The position numbers and the translations under genes are program-made. The notes beneath the pieces were generated by a model. That model had not been told where the DNA came from, made no database searches, and was given only the letters and a program-made list of their open reading frames with translations. Of a stretch of 64,000 nucleotides of DNA, positions 46,055-58,750 are shown in pieces. Origin of the DNA: Cynocephalus volans (Eukaryota; Chordata; Mammalia; Dermoptera; Cynocephalidae); assembly GCF_027409185.1 (NCBI RefSeq), contig NC_084461.1, forward strand, positions 138,491,001 through 138,555,000, written 5' to 3'. Within the stretch, counting starts at the first letter, position 1. Each line of letters starts with the position of its first letter.

Positions 46055-47690
46055 TTTTATAAGAAACTGCCAAACAAGTATTCAGTGAGATTGTACTATT
46101 TCACACTCTCCCAAGCAGTGTATATTTGTTTCAGTTTCTCTACATCTTCTCCAACATTTGCTGGTTTTATTTTATTTTAAAGTTTTAGCCATTCTAGCAA
46201 GTGTGGATTCATAGCTCATTGTAGTTTTCATTTGCTTTGTTCTGACTGATAATGATATTGAGCATCTTTCCATGATTAATGGCCATTCCTGTATATTTTG
46301 TGATTTCTGTGCTCAAGTTTCTGCCTATTGTTCTATTGTATTATTTATCTTTTTATTGTTTTGTAGAGTTCTAAGTCTTTCATTAGATATATGCTGTGAG
46401 TGCCTTTTTCCTATTTTGTAGCTTGTCTGCTCATTTTCGTAAATAGTGTCTTTTGCTGAGCAATTTTTTTGTTTTATTAAATATAATGTCACTAATTCAT
46501 TTTAATTTCTATTGCTTACCTCTATTTCATTCCATTTTTCTATGTACCTATTTTATACCAATACCATGTGGTCTTTATTATTGTGGCCTTATAGGAAGTC
46601 TTGAAATCAGACAGTATAAGTCCTCCAAATTTACAACTTTTTAAAAAAGACTGGTTAGTCAATATTCTTTGCATTTCCAAATTAATTTTAGAATAGTCTT
46701 GTCTAGTTCATTAATTAGACTTCAGGAATTTTGATAAGGATTGCATTCAGGAGAATGGACATCTTAACAATATTGAGTCCTTCAAACTGAACATTTATTT
46801 AGATATCCATTTTTAGATCTTATTTAATTTCACTAAGCAATATTTTATAATTTTCAGTATACACTTCTTACACGTATCTTGTGTATTTATTTGTTCCAAG
46901 GTATTTAATGATTTTGATGCTGTTGTAAATGATATTGTAAGTTGATTTTTCCAAATACCCATTGTTAGTAAATATTGATCTTGTAACCTGGGACATTGCT
47001 AAATTTAGTTGTTAGTTCAGTTAGATTATAGATTTATTTGGATACGCATGTAATCATGTCATCAGTAAATAAAGTTTTTACTTATTTTTTGAACTTTATT
47101 TCTTTCATTTTTTTCTTGTTTTGTTGAACTCTCTAGGAGCTCCAGTAAAATTTTGAATAGAAGCACTGAGAATAAACTTCCTTTCCTTTTTCCCCTAATC
47201 TTAGAGAATGTTCAGTTTTTACCAGTAAATATGATTTCAAATTTTTATTTACCCTAAATATCTTTTATCAGGAGGAAGTTATTTCTATTTCTAGTTTGCT
47301 GAGGGTTTTTAATCATGAAAGGTGTGAAATGTTATCAAATGCCTTTTTCTTAATCTATTGAGGTGATTATGCTTTTTCTCTTTTATCATCGATGGGTTTT
47401 CTAATGTAGCACCCTGGCATTCTTAAGATACATCGATTTGGTCATGATATTTTATATAACATATGTTGCTGGGTTATATTTGCAAATAATTTGTGGAATT
47501 ATGTCTGTGTTCACAAAGTATGGTGTCTTTTCTTACAACTTCGGTTGCTTTATTAACAAGGTTATGCTGGCCTCACAAAATAAATGAAAATTAGTCTCTC
47601 TTCTGTTTTCCAAGTTTTTGTAGTATTAGGATGTCTTCATTTTGCATTATTGTTTAAAGCATATCTTCACAGCCTATGGAATTGTAGTTC
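46055..47690 (-). mobile_element. L1M ORF2, reverse (continuation after the hAT insertion)
   Basis: Collinear with 43920-44473: AAGAAACTGCCAAACAAGTA, CAGTGTATATTTGTTTCAGT, AATGATATTGAGCATCTTTC, then upstream ORF2 blocks such as CCAATACCATGTGGTCTTTA (46559), GATAAGGATTGCATTCAGGA (46734) and TCATGTCATCAGTAAATAAA (47053, over the degenerate FADD position). No usable frame survives. Confidence 0.82.
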
Positions 47691-48645
47691 GATAATCCTA
47701 CTATTTTTTTCATTCTCTATACTTTAAAGATGCCATTTCTTTGTCCACTAGTTTTTATTTTTCTGCAGTGCTCCCAAATATATAATGTGTCTCTTTCCAC
47801 TGGCTTCTTCTCGAATTTCTCTCCTCATGTTTGTTTTTCAGTAGTTTGGCTATTATGTACTTTGATGTGGTTTTCTTTGTATTTATCCTGCTTGGGGTTC
47901 ATGAGATTCATGAATCTGTGTGTTAATATCTTTCCTCAATTTCAAAAAAATTCTTTATTATTTCTTCAGATGTTTATTTTGCCACTTTCTTCTTCTTCTA
48001 CAACTACAGTTATGTGCATATTTTAACATCTGATATTGTCCCATAGATTTTGTTAACTTAATCTTTTTCTATTTTTTTCCCCCACTCTGTTTTTCTTTGT
48101 GTTTAGGTTTGGATTCATTTCTGTTGAGCTGTCTTTTGATTTACTGATCTTTGCACGTGCTATGATCAGTCTTCTGTTTATTTGAATATAATAGTTTTCA
48201 TTTCTAAGTTTTTATTTCTAACATCTCTGTTTGGTTTTCTTTTATAGTTTACATTTCTGTACCTAAATTTCTTTTTGGATACTGTTCATCTTTTTCACTA
48301 GATCCTTTGGCAGTTTCAACATAGTAATCCTAATCTGCAATATTTATTGCATTCTCCCACTCCCTTCCAGATACTATTTTCTGATGCTTTTTCTTTTGGG
48401 GGCCCTAATTATCCATATGTTAGTGCTTTTAGTTCTCCTCTCATATTCCTTAGCTTATTTTCTGGTAATTTTCTGTTCTTTCTGAAGTGTGTCTATACTT
48501 TCTTCTTCCACCTTTCTAAATCATTTTTTACCTATGCCCATTGGCTATTTATTTTTTCTACTTTTGTAATTCAATTGGTTTTTTTTGTTTGGTTGGTTGG
48601 GGGTTTTTCCCCCATTAACATTTCTTTTTGGTTATTTTAATTTTT
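47691..48645 (-). mobile_element. L1M/HAL1-type ORF1 region, reverse
   Basis: TTTGGCTATTATGTACTTTG followed by ATGTGGTTTTCTTTGTATTT and CTGCTTGGGGTTCATGAGAT, then TTCTTCAGATGTTTATTTTG, GCCACTTTCTTCTTCTT and ATCTGATATTGTCCCATAGA. This is the order of the ORF1-like part of old L1/HAL1 elements in reverse. Whether it belongs to the same insertion as 46055-47690 is likely from spacing but unproven. Confidence 0.65.
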
Positions 48646-49394
48646 TTTTTTTTTTTTTAAGCCAGCTGGCTTTCAGAATTTGTTTCCAAAGAGAAGACTT
48701 TGGCATGGTATTCTTTAGTCCAGTGGGGGACCTTATGTTTATTCGGCTAGTCAGTTATTTTATTAGATGCAGTTTGGGAAAGAAATTGAATATCACTCAT
48801 TGAAACCAACACCTATGAAAAATGAGTTTCTGAATTTTCTAAATACCAATTAGTAGGTGAAAATTTTAGTAGATAACTTCTGATCAAGCAAGCCTAGTGA
48901 AATTCCTGGTGAATTTAAGAGCATAGCTTAGAGGGATAAAATAAATAAAAAGAAAAGAGAGAAAGTATAGTTAAAAAACTTGGAGGAGAGTTTGGAGGCT
49001 CCAATATATGCATGAGTTAGAGAAGAACATTGAAGTAATGTTGGGAAAGTAACATTTGAAGAGATAATAGCAGGGAATTTTTCAGAATTAAAGTCAGGAA
49101 TCATAAGATTAAAAGTGAACTTCAAGTCCCAAGGAGGGGAGGCTAAAAATAAATCCCCACTTCGATAATCCGTAGTTAAACTTTAGAACATCAAGGAAAG
49201 ATGAGAATATCTTTAAAACTACTAGAGAGAAAAGACAGATCACCTACAGAATAAAGAAATTGTCTGTTAGTGTCAGCAGTTTGGCACATATAGAAATCAC
49301 ATTTGATGGGTGGGAACATACCCCAAGTTTTTATAAAGGCCTTGGAATACAGCCATCATTAATATCAAAGTCTCTCGAATAAAGATACCCTCAG
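48646..49394. other. Unique sequence after a T-run
   Basis: A T-run ends at 48658. The rest shows no recognised repeat or gene. Confidence 0.4.
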
Positions 49395-49592
49395 GTTCAA
49401 ATGTCAGTGCTGTCACTTCCTGCCTCCTGAGATCTTGAACAAATTACTTTCTATTTTAAGCATTCTTTTTCTCTTTGGAAAAATGGGCAAACTAATAGTA
49501 TCCATCTCAGGGTTGTGATATTTAAATTATATAATGCATAAAAGGGGCTCAGCATGGCATGTGCCAATCAGAAGGCATTGAAAATTTGCCAC
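49395..49592 (+). mobile_element. MIR SINE
   Basis: Forward MIR: GGTTCAAATGTCAGTGCTGT, CACTTCCTGCCTCCTGAGAT, TTGGAAAAATGGGCAAACTA, CATCTCAGGGTTGTGATATT and TAATGCATAAAAGGGGCTCA. Confidence 0.85.
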
Positions 49593-49659
49593 AGATACAG
49601 AGAGTAGGTTTGGAATACCCAGCGGACTGGGCATTTAAACCAAGCTCAGGCAGCTGACC

Positions 49660-49795
49660 AACCTGCTGGAGTGTAAGCTCCACAAAGCAGGAAATTTTGT
49701 CAGTTTTGTTTACTATTGTTTCTCCAGCACCTAGAACAGTACCTGAAATGTTGTAGGCATCAAGTAACTGTTTGGGGAGCGAATGAATGAGTTCT
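49660..49795 (+). mobile_element. L2 3'-end fragment
   Basis: GGAGTGTAAGCTCCACAAAG, CAGGAAATTTTGTCAGTTTT and CTCCAGCACCTAGAACAGTA, ending GAGCGAATGAATGAG, is the classic forward L2 terminus. Confidence 0.85.
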
Positions 49796-51803
49796 TTATG
49801 TCAAATTCTGTAGCTGGAATGAGGAACACAGAACATATTAGAACTGGAGATTATTATAGCACACCTGGTCAACACTGTGATTCAGGAGACGAGAAAAATG
49901 GGGAAAAGTGAGCAACCCAGCAACCACAGTGACAGAACAGCAGAGGAGGACTAAAAGCCACATCTTTTCTGTCATGACTGACATACTTTATGTCTTACCA
50001 CTGAAGGCACATAGACACAATAGCTGCCCAACATTCTCTGAATTCCAGCCTCAGCCCTCATCCATTGTTATAATTCAGATTTCTTTACTTCTTTTAGGAT
50101 TGACAGGTCAATCTGATTCTAAAGCTGACACTCTGAATAACTATGCTCTGCTCCCTTAGTCTTTGTGGGAGAAAAAAAAAAAAATGTTCCAAAATGGAAC
50201 CAATGGATAGTGTTAGTGGTGAATATAAAGAGATATAAGAAACGTTACTTGCTAACCACTAAATTAGGGAGCGTGAGTTTATAGGGCATTGACAAGCTGA
50301 CCACTTTACATGTAATTGAGCCTCTTGGTATGTTTTCTGCCAGAAACATGAATATGCTTACGCAGGCCTGGAATTTGAGACATCTGGTTGCTAGTTGAGG
50401 TTGCTAGTTGACTATCTGAACCAAACATATTGGTATTTGAATTTGCTGCCTAATGAAAAATTTGCCAGACAATTACATACCTTTTCTTTCTCCCCTTCAT
50501 TAAAATTAAGAATATATAGTATTACTTATAATAATGTTCTATATCCTCAAAGGGAATGTAGTAACCTTCCCATTTTGACCAAAGAATTTTTCCTTTGCTT
50601 CACAAATCAACAGATGCACAAGCATAATGGAATCAGAAGTACACAGAAGAGCTGAATAAGTGATCCAATGCATTAACTCTTAACAAGAGAGAAATCTTGT
50701 AATGTTGGAGAGTAGTTGCTGGTAATTTTCTCATGAATTAGCTAGTAGCTAAAAGTAAACTCTCAGGTACTTCTCTAGTAAAGAATGAGTATTATGATAT
50801 AGTTATCAAGAAGTAAAATTGGCCAAGTCTACACAGCATATTTAGATCTGCAAAATTTTCATCTAGGTAAATTGTATGTGTTAGAAATATTATAGTCAAA
50901 AAAAAAAAAAAAAACCTGAAAGCTAGCATTTGATATGGGCAAAATGTCTAATAAAACCCTCTGTGAAGTATACACAGAAAAGACAGTCTTGGTGAAAATA
51001 ATTTCTTAAAAATTAAAAAGAAATTAGAAAAAGTATTTTATATTGCAGGGTAGACTATTAATCAAAAAATTGAATTGACTGTGGTTCATTCCAAAAAGCT
51101 TTTGCTCAATAAAAATATCATCTATGCTGGTACAATGCTATTAGTGTATTCATACACATGCACGTGCACATGCACATGAGAGAGAGAGTGTGATTTCTTG
51201 TTCATCAAGGACAGCAGTCCTTGGAAGCTATTTCTGTAAATACATCATGATCCAAGGGGCATGTCCCAGAGAACATGATGGATTCCTGTTCTCCCCTTGC
51301 TAACAATCTAAAGTTAGCTTGCTAAATGCAGCAGTGGCTAAGGCAAACTTTGCAACAGGTGCAGTGAATAAGCACATGAGCTGGCCATGCTGTCCAGATA
51401 GCTCATTCCCAGACAGAGCACCAACATTCTGATAAAGAAACTACTGGCAGCTTCTGACTTAATGCTTATGTTGAAAAGAAGGAAGGATGAAAAATCCAAT
51501 GTGAAAGTTTTGCTTTTCCTTTCTGAGCAGAAGCAGAATTCCATTTGTCTTATAATTTTCTATTCAAATGAGAGTCCCATGGAGGTCCAAGGATAAGTTC
51601 CCCATTAATAGACATCCACAAGAAAGCACAAGCACTTAGTTCATAAGCTGAGAAATGCCTATTTTTCTCTCAAAGAACTATGCCTTCTTGTTTTCTGCTA
51701 AGACTGTGTACTTTTCATTTTTAAGAGTGGGGTTCATGCTTGCGTGCTTGCTTGCTTGCTTGTTTGTAATGTCCAAGAGTCTAGGAACATGATGCCAGAT
51801 ATC
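49796..51803. other. Unique sequence with small simple repeats
   Basis: Poly(A) runs at 50170-50184 and 50898-50915, a (GA)n stretch at 51178-51190 and (TGCT)n at 51738-51766. No gene or transposon recognised. Confidence 0.45.
51738..51766 (+). repeat. (GCTT)n tetranucleotide repeat
   Basis: About seven GCTT-type units with two variants. Confidence 0.8.
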
Positions 51804-52050
51804 CTTTAGAGCAGGGGAGGGCGAACCTTGGCCCACACCCTGTTTTTCTAAATAGTTTTTATTGTTGTTGTTTTCTTGTTGTTGTTTTTAAACACAGCCT
51901 CAACCATTTGTCTCTGTATTGTCTATGGCTGCTTTTGAGCAGTGCAATGATAAAGTTGAGTAATACAAAGAGATGGTATGGCTTGTAAAACCAAGAATAT
52001 TTAGTGTCTGGCCCTTTACAGAAGAAAGTTCACTGGCTCCTGCTTTAGAG
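51804..52050 (-). mobile_element. Non-autonomous hAT element with perfect 8-bp target-site duplication
   Basis: CTTTAGAG at 51804-51811 and 52043-52050 flanks 51812-52042 (231 bp). The ends are CAGGGGAGG on the left and, in reverse, CAGGAGCCAGTGAAC on the right, a weak inverted repeat. Internal words (CTGGCCCTTTACAGAAGAAA and CATTTGTCTCTGTATTGTCT) match the common mammalian hAT family whose ends read CAGGGGTCGGCAAAC. I do not recall its formal name with certainty. Confidence 0.85.
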
Positions 52051-52980
52051 GGTGAAAACTTACCCTAGAGAATTTTACTATTTTATTTCCTTATACCTTT
52101 TCCATGATCATTTTCTCTGCATAGACGAGAGACTATTGATATATTACTGGTAGGGTCCATGAAGAGAGTGGACAGGGCATGGGTACACGATGAGGACAAT
52201 TTTCTCTTTACCCAATACTATTATCCAGGATTACAAGTCTCAGACGCCCATATGTCTTTAGCCTTCCACTAACTTGAAAGAAGCAGATGCAAAATAATTG
52301 CTTATGCCTGTAGTATTTATTTATAGTATGTCTTTCCTTGTGTATAGAGGAAAGAACAAAACACCAACAGGCTGTGTTGAATTCATTTTTCTTGCAGGTC
52401 AGTAGGAAGCCATGACAAGATAGGGAGAGATTTTGACAACATGGAAATTCTGCTCACAGCACATTGTCAGCTCGCTGCTGCTTGTGACTTCTCTCACTTT
52501 GGATCAATAGAGCAGTCTTTACCATCAGTATAACTTTTTAATCGGGCTGTGCTGTAACTCCATGATGGGATCTTTCCATTTTACTGGCTGAGCTAAATTT
52601 ATTTCTCCTCTGACCTTTGAAAGGGTCTAATCATCTAGAAGAAAAGAATTTTTAGCACCCTTTCTACTGTGGTAGCAGTGGAGTCTTGGATATGTGCTAT
52701 GCATGACACTTTTAAAATCTGGCTTTGGAATTTTTAAACATGAGAAAAAAGTTGCTGCTGGCAAATGGAGAAGAGTCACTTGGGGTTTATCACCAGATCC
52801 CAGAAGAGTGAGAAAAAAACTGATAAAAGCTAGAAACGAAAAAGTCACCGTAGCTAAAATTAGTAGTGCGAAAGCAGCTGCTACATTTGTAAGGTTGCTA
52901 CGTTCTTGTTGGGAGCATAGATAGATGAGGAAACCCAATTCTGTCCTCAGTGGGGATTGAACATGATTCCAAGGCTTAAT
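52051..52980. other. Unique sequence
   Basis: No repeat recognised. The 103-residue reverse frame at 52627-52938 has two hydrophobic stretches but no family similarity or gene context. Confidence 0.45.
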
Positions 52981-52984
52981 TCTT

Positions 52985-53125
52985 AAAATGATCCTGTGTC
53001 AGTTTGAAATACTATGTCCATTCTTTAAAATAGGGACACTGAGCCCCAGGGAATAAGTGATTGCAGCTATTGGGAGTAGTTCCAACTCAGCTCCATCTGA
53101 ATGTCAAGCCCATACTCACAACCAC
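52985..53125 (-). mobile_element. MIR fragment, reverse
   Basis: CTTTAAAATAGGGACACTGA, GCCCCAGGGAATAAGTGATT and ATGTCAAGCCCATACTCACA match reverse MIR. Confidence 0.65.
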
Positions 53126-53639
53126 TTCACTCTGCCGTCTTCTCTGTTCCAACCCGCTCACGCACTGGGCACAGATCACCAGGGGCATGGCAGTCAACAT
53201 GGAGCCTCTCCGTTTATAGAGAGGTTCAACACTGCTGGAATTGTCTGCCTTATTCTTAAAGACACTATGGTATCACCATGAGATAATGCACACAGCTCAC
53301 TGAGAGGCAGGTTGAAATCACAAAAGAGAACTACATTATTTGGTTTTATAAAAGGCTTTGAACTTCAAAACCTCAACCAAGTAATTTTTAATCAGGGTAG
53401 ATAAGTTAACCTGGCAGAGGATGTGGTCGTTTAGCATTCAACATAAATTTCCCTTTTTCTAGTATATCTTTCAGTGCTGCAGAGGTAAAAAACCTAAAAA
53501 CTACATTTTCCAAATTCCCATGTACCTCAAACCCCTGTATATATATATTTAAACAAATAAGAACATTAAAAATTCTCTCTGCGTAAGGTTTTTTTTTTTT
53601 TGATTTACTATATTTGTTAAATGGTGGCATAGGATTAAC
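53126..53639. other. Unique sequence
   Basis: Nothing recognised. Confidence 0.45.
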
Positions 53640-53745
53640 TCATTCTTCATGCATTCAACAAACATTTGTCGAATCCTTTTATGTGCCCCATAATGTTCTG
53701 GAAACAAAGTCTTTCCCTCATGTACTTATATATCTATAATAGAAA
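53640..53745 (-). mobile_element. L2 3'-end fragment, reverse
   Basis: TTCATGCATTCAACAAACAT, TTGTCGAATCCTTTTATGTG and CCCCATAATGTTCTGGAAAC. Confidence 0.65.
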
Positions 53746-53869
53746 CAAATAAGTACATTTAAAAATGTCTAATAAGTATGTATAAATACTAAAAATGTAT
53801 AAAATGCCAGCTAGCAATCATTGTATAAAATTAATAATAATAGTGATGCAGTAATATTTCAAAGCATAA

Positions 53870-54010
53870 ATGTACTAAAATTAATGTAACATCCCTCTAA
53901 TGATAAGCATTTAGGTTGTTTTCAGATTTTTACTGTTAAATCAGAAAGCACTGAGCATCCTTTTGGATGCCTCTTTTTTCCCATGTGCAAATATGTATTG
54001 TTGTGAAAGA
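53870..54010 (-). mobile_element. Old L1 ORF2 C-terminal fragment, reverse
   Basis: CCCTCTAATGATAAGCATTT, AGGTTGTTTTCAGATTTTTA and GAGCATCCTTTTGGATGCCT followed by GTGCAAATATG keep the reverse L1 order. Confidence 0.55.
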
Positions 54011-54849
54011 CATCATAAAATTTCAAAATGGTCGGTTTTATTATTTGTAAGAAATACTCAAACACCCTATAGGTGTTTAGACTATGAAATGGAAGACCCT
54101 GTCGGGCTGTGAGATTTTTCTGAGATTTAGTATCTCGGAGGATTTCAGGTCAGTGCTTAAGAGGGTGAAGAGTGAGATGGGGCCTGGTGCTGGGCTGGCC
54201 ACGCAAGCTGTACCTGTCCCTCTACCCCAGGACAATGTCTTTGCTGGGATCTTCACTCCTCCTTTCCCTCTTACGCCATCCCCAGTCTCTCCCTCCTCCC
54301 TTTCCCTGCTGTTATTCATGGCAGGCTGGCTGCAGTGCACACAGTGATATTGTTACCTCTCTTGGCCCTTGTCATATTTTATTCTGAGCCTGAGGTTTTG
54401 CTGATTGTTTGCAGCTAACAAGTATAAAAATAGCCCACTTGTAATAAAGGACATAAAAATGCAAAGAGGGCTGTGGGCTCTTGGAGCTGACCTATCAACC
54501 TTTGCAGGATGTTCTGTGGAGTATTGACCACAGCACAATACAACTTGGGTGAGTAAAAGAGGGACAGAAGAGAGCACTTGGATGACAAATGATAGATCAG
54601 TTTCACTATTTGAAGAGCTGGGGAAGAGACTGAGTAATTTTGCAATCAAGCTCTGATTCATCCCCTGCCACTCTACCTTGAGAAAGAACAGGCTGGATTT
54701 TCTTTCCTTTGGGATAATTAGATTGTTTTATCCTCAGTGAAGGATGTTTAGCTTTATAGGCAAACTAGCCTTTCCCATGATGCTTAAGAGATGTAAAGAT
54801 GATTGAATGTTGAAAGGCAATCTATCATTTATATCTCCAGTCATTTGTA
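54011..54849. other. Unique sequence
   Basis: Slightly GC-richer around 54170-54340. The overlapping short frames on both strands there have no family similarity. Confidence 0.45.
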
Positions 54850-55610
54850 TCTCACACTATGGACCAGGCATCGTGTTGTCACCAGTCATGTGGTCCCTGA
54901 CCTCAAGGAAATTTTAGTCTGATCTGTGGGATGGATGTTACATGTACAATTGTATAAGTAGCAAATGGAGCATTGAACTGGAATATGCGTTAGGAAGGAA
55001 AGTCATAGGTTGGTATAAGAGGAAAAATGAAGGGGAAGGAGAGAGGGTCAGATTGCAGTGTCGGGGGAGCTGGTGCTTGAACTGATACTTCAAGGTAAAA
55101 AGATGCCAGTCCTGATAAGAGTGGAAGTCAGAACATTCTGGCAGAGGGAAGAACATATATGAAGGACTTGAGATGGAAGGGGAACTGAAAGAGCATTAAT
55201 GTGACTGATGCAGAGTGAGCAAGAGAAAAGTGGAGAGAAATCACACAGTTACGTGTTGGCTGAGACCTGATTCTGCAGGGTTTTGATAAGAGCCTTGGGC
55301 TTGTTCTAAAGCAGCGGGACATTAGTGAAGAGTTTTAGGTGCAATGACACATGTGACTGGAATACATACTTTTTGATGTTTCCCTGGCTGCTCTTGCTTG
55401 CATAGTTTGGATTAGGGTGAGGATGGACACAAGGAAACTTCAGTTACTTGTAAAGATACCATCAAAGAAGAGATGCTGATGACTCAATAGAGTGAGGTGG
55501 TAGAGGACATGGAAACAAAGAGGAGCAAATCAAGATTTTTTTTTTTTATTTTAGGCAAAATCAAGGAGGCCTGATGATGGATTGGAAATCAGGAGTAAAT
55601 AAGCGAGGCT
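54850..55610 (-). mobile_element. L2 LINE 3' region, reverse
   Basis: ATGGACCAGGCATCGTGTTG, GGTCCCTGACCTCAAGGAAA, ACATTCTGGCAGAGGGAAGA, CTGATTCTGCAGGGTTTTGA and GGCCTGATGATGGATTGGAA appear in L2 3'UTR order. The terminal ~30 bases are missing. A T-run at 55534-55549 is a later event. Confidence 0.75.
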
Positions 55611-55953
55611 TTGTAGGATATGGAACTCAAATCACTGTTATTTTAGTGAAGTAATTTATGATGCAGTTGTTTTGTGGCGGTTTCACAAGTACATTTCAAA
55701 CCTATACTCTAGGAAATTGTAGGTTGCTTTTTTACTTACGTTTTTCATGGTTTTACTGCCATGAAAACACTGTGTAACATAGTTAACTTTTTGAAAGTTA
55801 TCAGCCATGTAGACCCACATTCTCCTCTAGTGTTTCCTTCCATGCTCAATTTACTTGCCTTTTATGTCTCTTTTGCATTTGGAAAAATGGCTTGCCATGG
55901 CAGGGACAGAATTTCCATTTTGGAGACTGTCAAAGATTTCTATTCTCCATATG
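55611..55953. other. Unique sequence
   Basis: Nothing recognised. Confidence 0.45.
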
Positions 55954-56179
55954 AAATAGACCAGTGGTTTTCAAATGGAAGCAAATTTTTGTCTTTTAAG
56001 GAGATGTTTGGAAATGTCTGGAGTTGTTTATCACAACTGGAGCGGTGCTACAATCATGCATTGGGTAGAGGCCTGGGATGCTGCTAAAACATTCTACAAT
56101 GTCCAGGACAGCTCCTACAACAAAGAATTATCCTGTTCAAAATTTCAGTAATGCCAAGTTGAGAAAACCTGAACTAGAA
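55954..56179 (+). mobile_element. MER20-like hAT element
   Basis: 55962-56171 starts CAGTGGTTTTCAAATGG and ends AGTTGAGAAAACCTG. Internal GTAGAGGCCTGGGATGCTGC, CTACAATGTCCAGGACAGCT and ACAACAAAGAATTATCCTGT are diagnostic of MER20. The flanking AAATAGAC and AACTAGAA (6 of 8 identical) are an eroded 8-bp duplication. MER20 copies can carry regulatory activity in placental mammals. Confidence 0.87.
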
Positions 56180-58137
56180 GAATATTTAGGCTCTTGGGAT
56201 CCTGCATGTAGCTGGAGAACTTAACGTATGGGTGATTATAGCCTATTACGGGCGGGGTAGGAAACATAAAGTTCTAAGTTCTTTCAGATCTTCGAAAACC
56301 TGCAACATTGTTCAGAGTGTTCAATTCTAAAAAATTTACAATATAAATAAAAATGACCTGTGGGAAATCCAAATATAGACTATATTGATAAAAACTTAAG
56401 TACCCCATTAATAGCATGCATTTCAAACTTAGATCATGCTGCTAAGTCTAACATTTAGAGTTTATACCCAATAGATACTTCTGTATATTTCTCCCAAATT
56501 AGATCTTTACTTTTTCCTTACTTGTTAATATGACATCATGAAAAATACACAAAACAACCCAATGGTGAAATGGACTAGTATATGAAAAACAAGAAATGCA
56601 TAAAACTAACAAACATGAAAAATGTATCCCAGAACTTCCATAATATGAGATGCAAAAGTAAACAGTTATGCATATCAAGTCTCCCTACATTTTTATAAGA
56701 CAAAAAATATCTAGGGAGTAGGGAAGTATACTGTGGGCGATGTTTGCTTTTTATAACCACCAGAATTTGTTCTTCTTTCTTTTTAGAAGAGTGGTCAAGA
56801 AAAGTGTTGGACAAGTGCAGTTATGCTTGAAGTTTTTTTCATGAGCAAGAACTATGCCATGCTATTTTCAAAGTCATCTTATTACTGGAGAGTAGGGAGA
56901 TAGAAAGTGATGAGAATAAAGAGGGTCCCCTTGCTATGTTACTTCCCCTATGGATAGAAATCTCCAAAAGGCCTCACAGAGGGAGGTGTAGCTACACATT
57001 CAGGCAAAAATGATGGCCCCAGAATGAACCAAGTCATGGTGGCTGTTGCAAAAAGTAATCCACATAGGAATCTACTCATGTCTGAAATGGTTAGAGTCTA
57101 AGTTATATACTAACTAGTACTACTGAAAAACAGTTATACATATATGGATCTCCCCCCCCCCTTTTTAAAAAATACTTTACTGCTGGAGGCATTGTCTAGT
57201 CTTTTTCTCTTCCCAAATAAGATGAGATGTTACATTGACCAGAATGCTCCAATTTCAGTAGTAAACATTTTTGTTAGTGTGTTAGTGAGAATTAAAAAAA
57301 ACAAACGCATTGACCAACAACTGGCAACAGTGTCATGCCCCCAGTTTGCCTCTCGTGATGTTGAGAACTGCTCATCGAACAGCTAGGATTTTGCACAGCA
57401 TTGTATAAATAGGCATCCAAGGCCATTATCACAGGAAACCCATAGAGAATGTCTGATATGGCAATAAGAGTACATGCATAACTGTGCGTTTTAAAACATT
57501 TACTTACACAGTCAAGCTAAAAAATGCCCAGCAGTTTTAAGAATTCTTCCTGAGCCACAGAGACTTCTGAATATTTTATATTTCAGAAGACCTCCTTATA
57601 GCTTTTTGTTTCTTGGCTTTCAAGCTGATGTTTATTCAATCTAATGGGAAGCCAGATTTTAGGAAATATTTCTTCTCTCTGGGTTCTGCAATTACACAGC
57701 GCAGAGAAGAAAGAGTTTTAATGCTCCACTGGATATTTACAGTTGGATGATATTTTTCTTGTTAGGGGGCTGAATATACTCTGGTGTGCTGTTTATAAAA
57801 TCAATCATAGATACATTTACATAGTTAGTACAAGCACAGGCAATCCACAGAGGGGGCACATTTCAGTGTTGTGGAGAAAAGAATTAAGAATACAATTCTT
57901 GCCAGTAACATTTGGACCCAATCTCCACCCATTTTTCCTTTAATGTAGCGAATTTTTTTACAGTGAATGAGTTTTCCTCACTGCATTGTATTAATTGGAA
58001 TGAAAAGTCATTATTAGAGCAAACCTATAGAGCAAGGTTGCTTAATTAGGAGGCAGTTCCCAGAATTAAAGACATAGATGTGAGGGAAGACATTATATAG
58101 TATCACAGAGTGAAATTTTAACTAATTAACTTACATA
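56180..58137. other. Unique sequence
   Basis: About 2 kb with no recognised repeat or gene, except a C10 run at 57154. Confidence 0.45.
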
Positions 58138-58260
58138 TATTCAACATTCAGCAGACGCTTATTGAGTACATACAGAATTCCAGGGACTATCTGGGTGATG
58201 TTGATACAAACATAAATGAGAGGCGAAGAAATTTACATCTTGATGTTTTGGAGAGTGTTA
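58138..58260 (-). mobile_element. L2 3'-end fragment, reverse
   Basis: CAACATTCAGCAGACGCTTA, TTGAGTACATACAGAATTCC and GATGTTGATACAAACATAAA. Confidence 0.65.
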
Positions 58261-58311
58261 CATTTAGAAATATAAGTACTCAGTTCCAACTCTACCTGAT
58301 TTGTGCAAAAA

Positions 58312-58351
58312 TATATGTGTGTGTGTGTACATGTGTGTGTACATATATATA
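58312..58351 (+). repeat. (TG)n/(TA)n microsatellite
   Basis: Two TG runs separated by TACA and followed by a TA run. Confidence 0.85.
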
Positions 58352-58554
58352 GCTCCTGACATCTTACAGCTCTTTGTGATAATGAAAACAGAGTGTAAAG
58401 AAACATTGTGAATTGAATGAAAGGTACAATGATCCTAAGAGGATTTAGGGCATTGTAATAGGGTCAGTGAGTGGAGGAGGAGAAGGGGGGCGTGGTAGGA
58501 ATGAAAAGGAAGATTAGAAACGAAATGATGCTCATTTGTTTATTTATTTATTTA

Positions 58555-58750
58555 TTTTTTTGACAAATATTGAGCATCTGCCATGTGCTGAGTTCTATTC
58601 TATATGCAGAGGTGTGATAATAGACAGGTTCAACCACCTGCAAAAAAATAAAAAATAAAAATAAAAGTGACTACATGAACCTTATATTCTACTGGGTGAG
58701 GGATCTGACAGCAAACAGATATGTAAAACATACAGAATGTCAGGTGAAAA
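58555..58750 (-). mobile_element. L2 3'-end fragment, reverse
   Basis: Follows a (TTTA)n run (58536-58558). ACAAATATTGAGCATCTGCC, ATGTGCTGAGTTCTATTCTA and CTTATATTCTACTGGGTGAG are reverse L2. Confidence 0.75.

Noticed and set aside
52627..52938. 103-residue reverse frame with hydrophobic segments as a small membrane protein
   Set aside because: Short, overlapped by a frame on the other strand, no conserved motif or promoter context.
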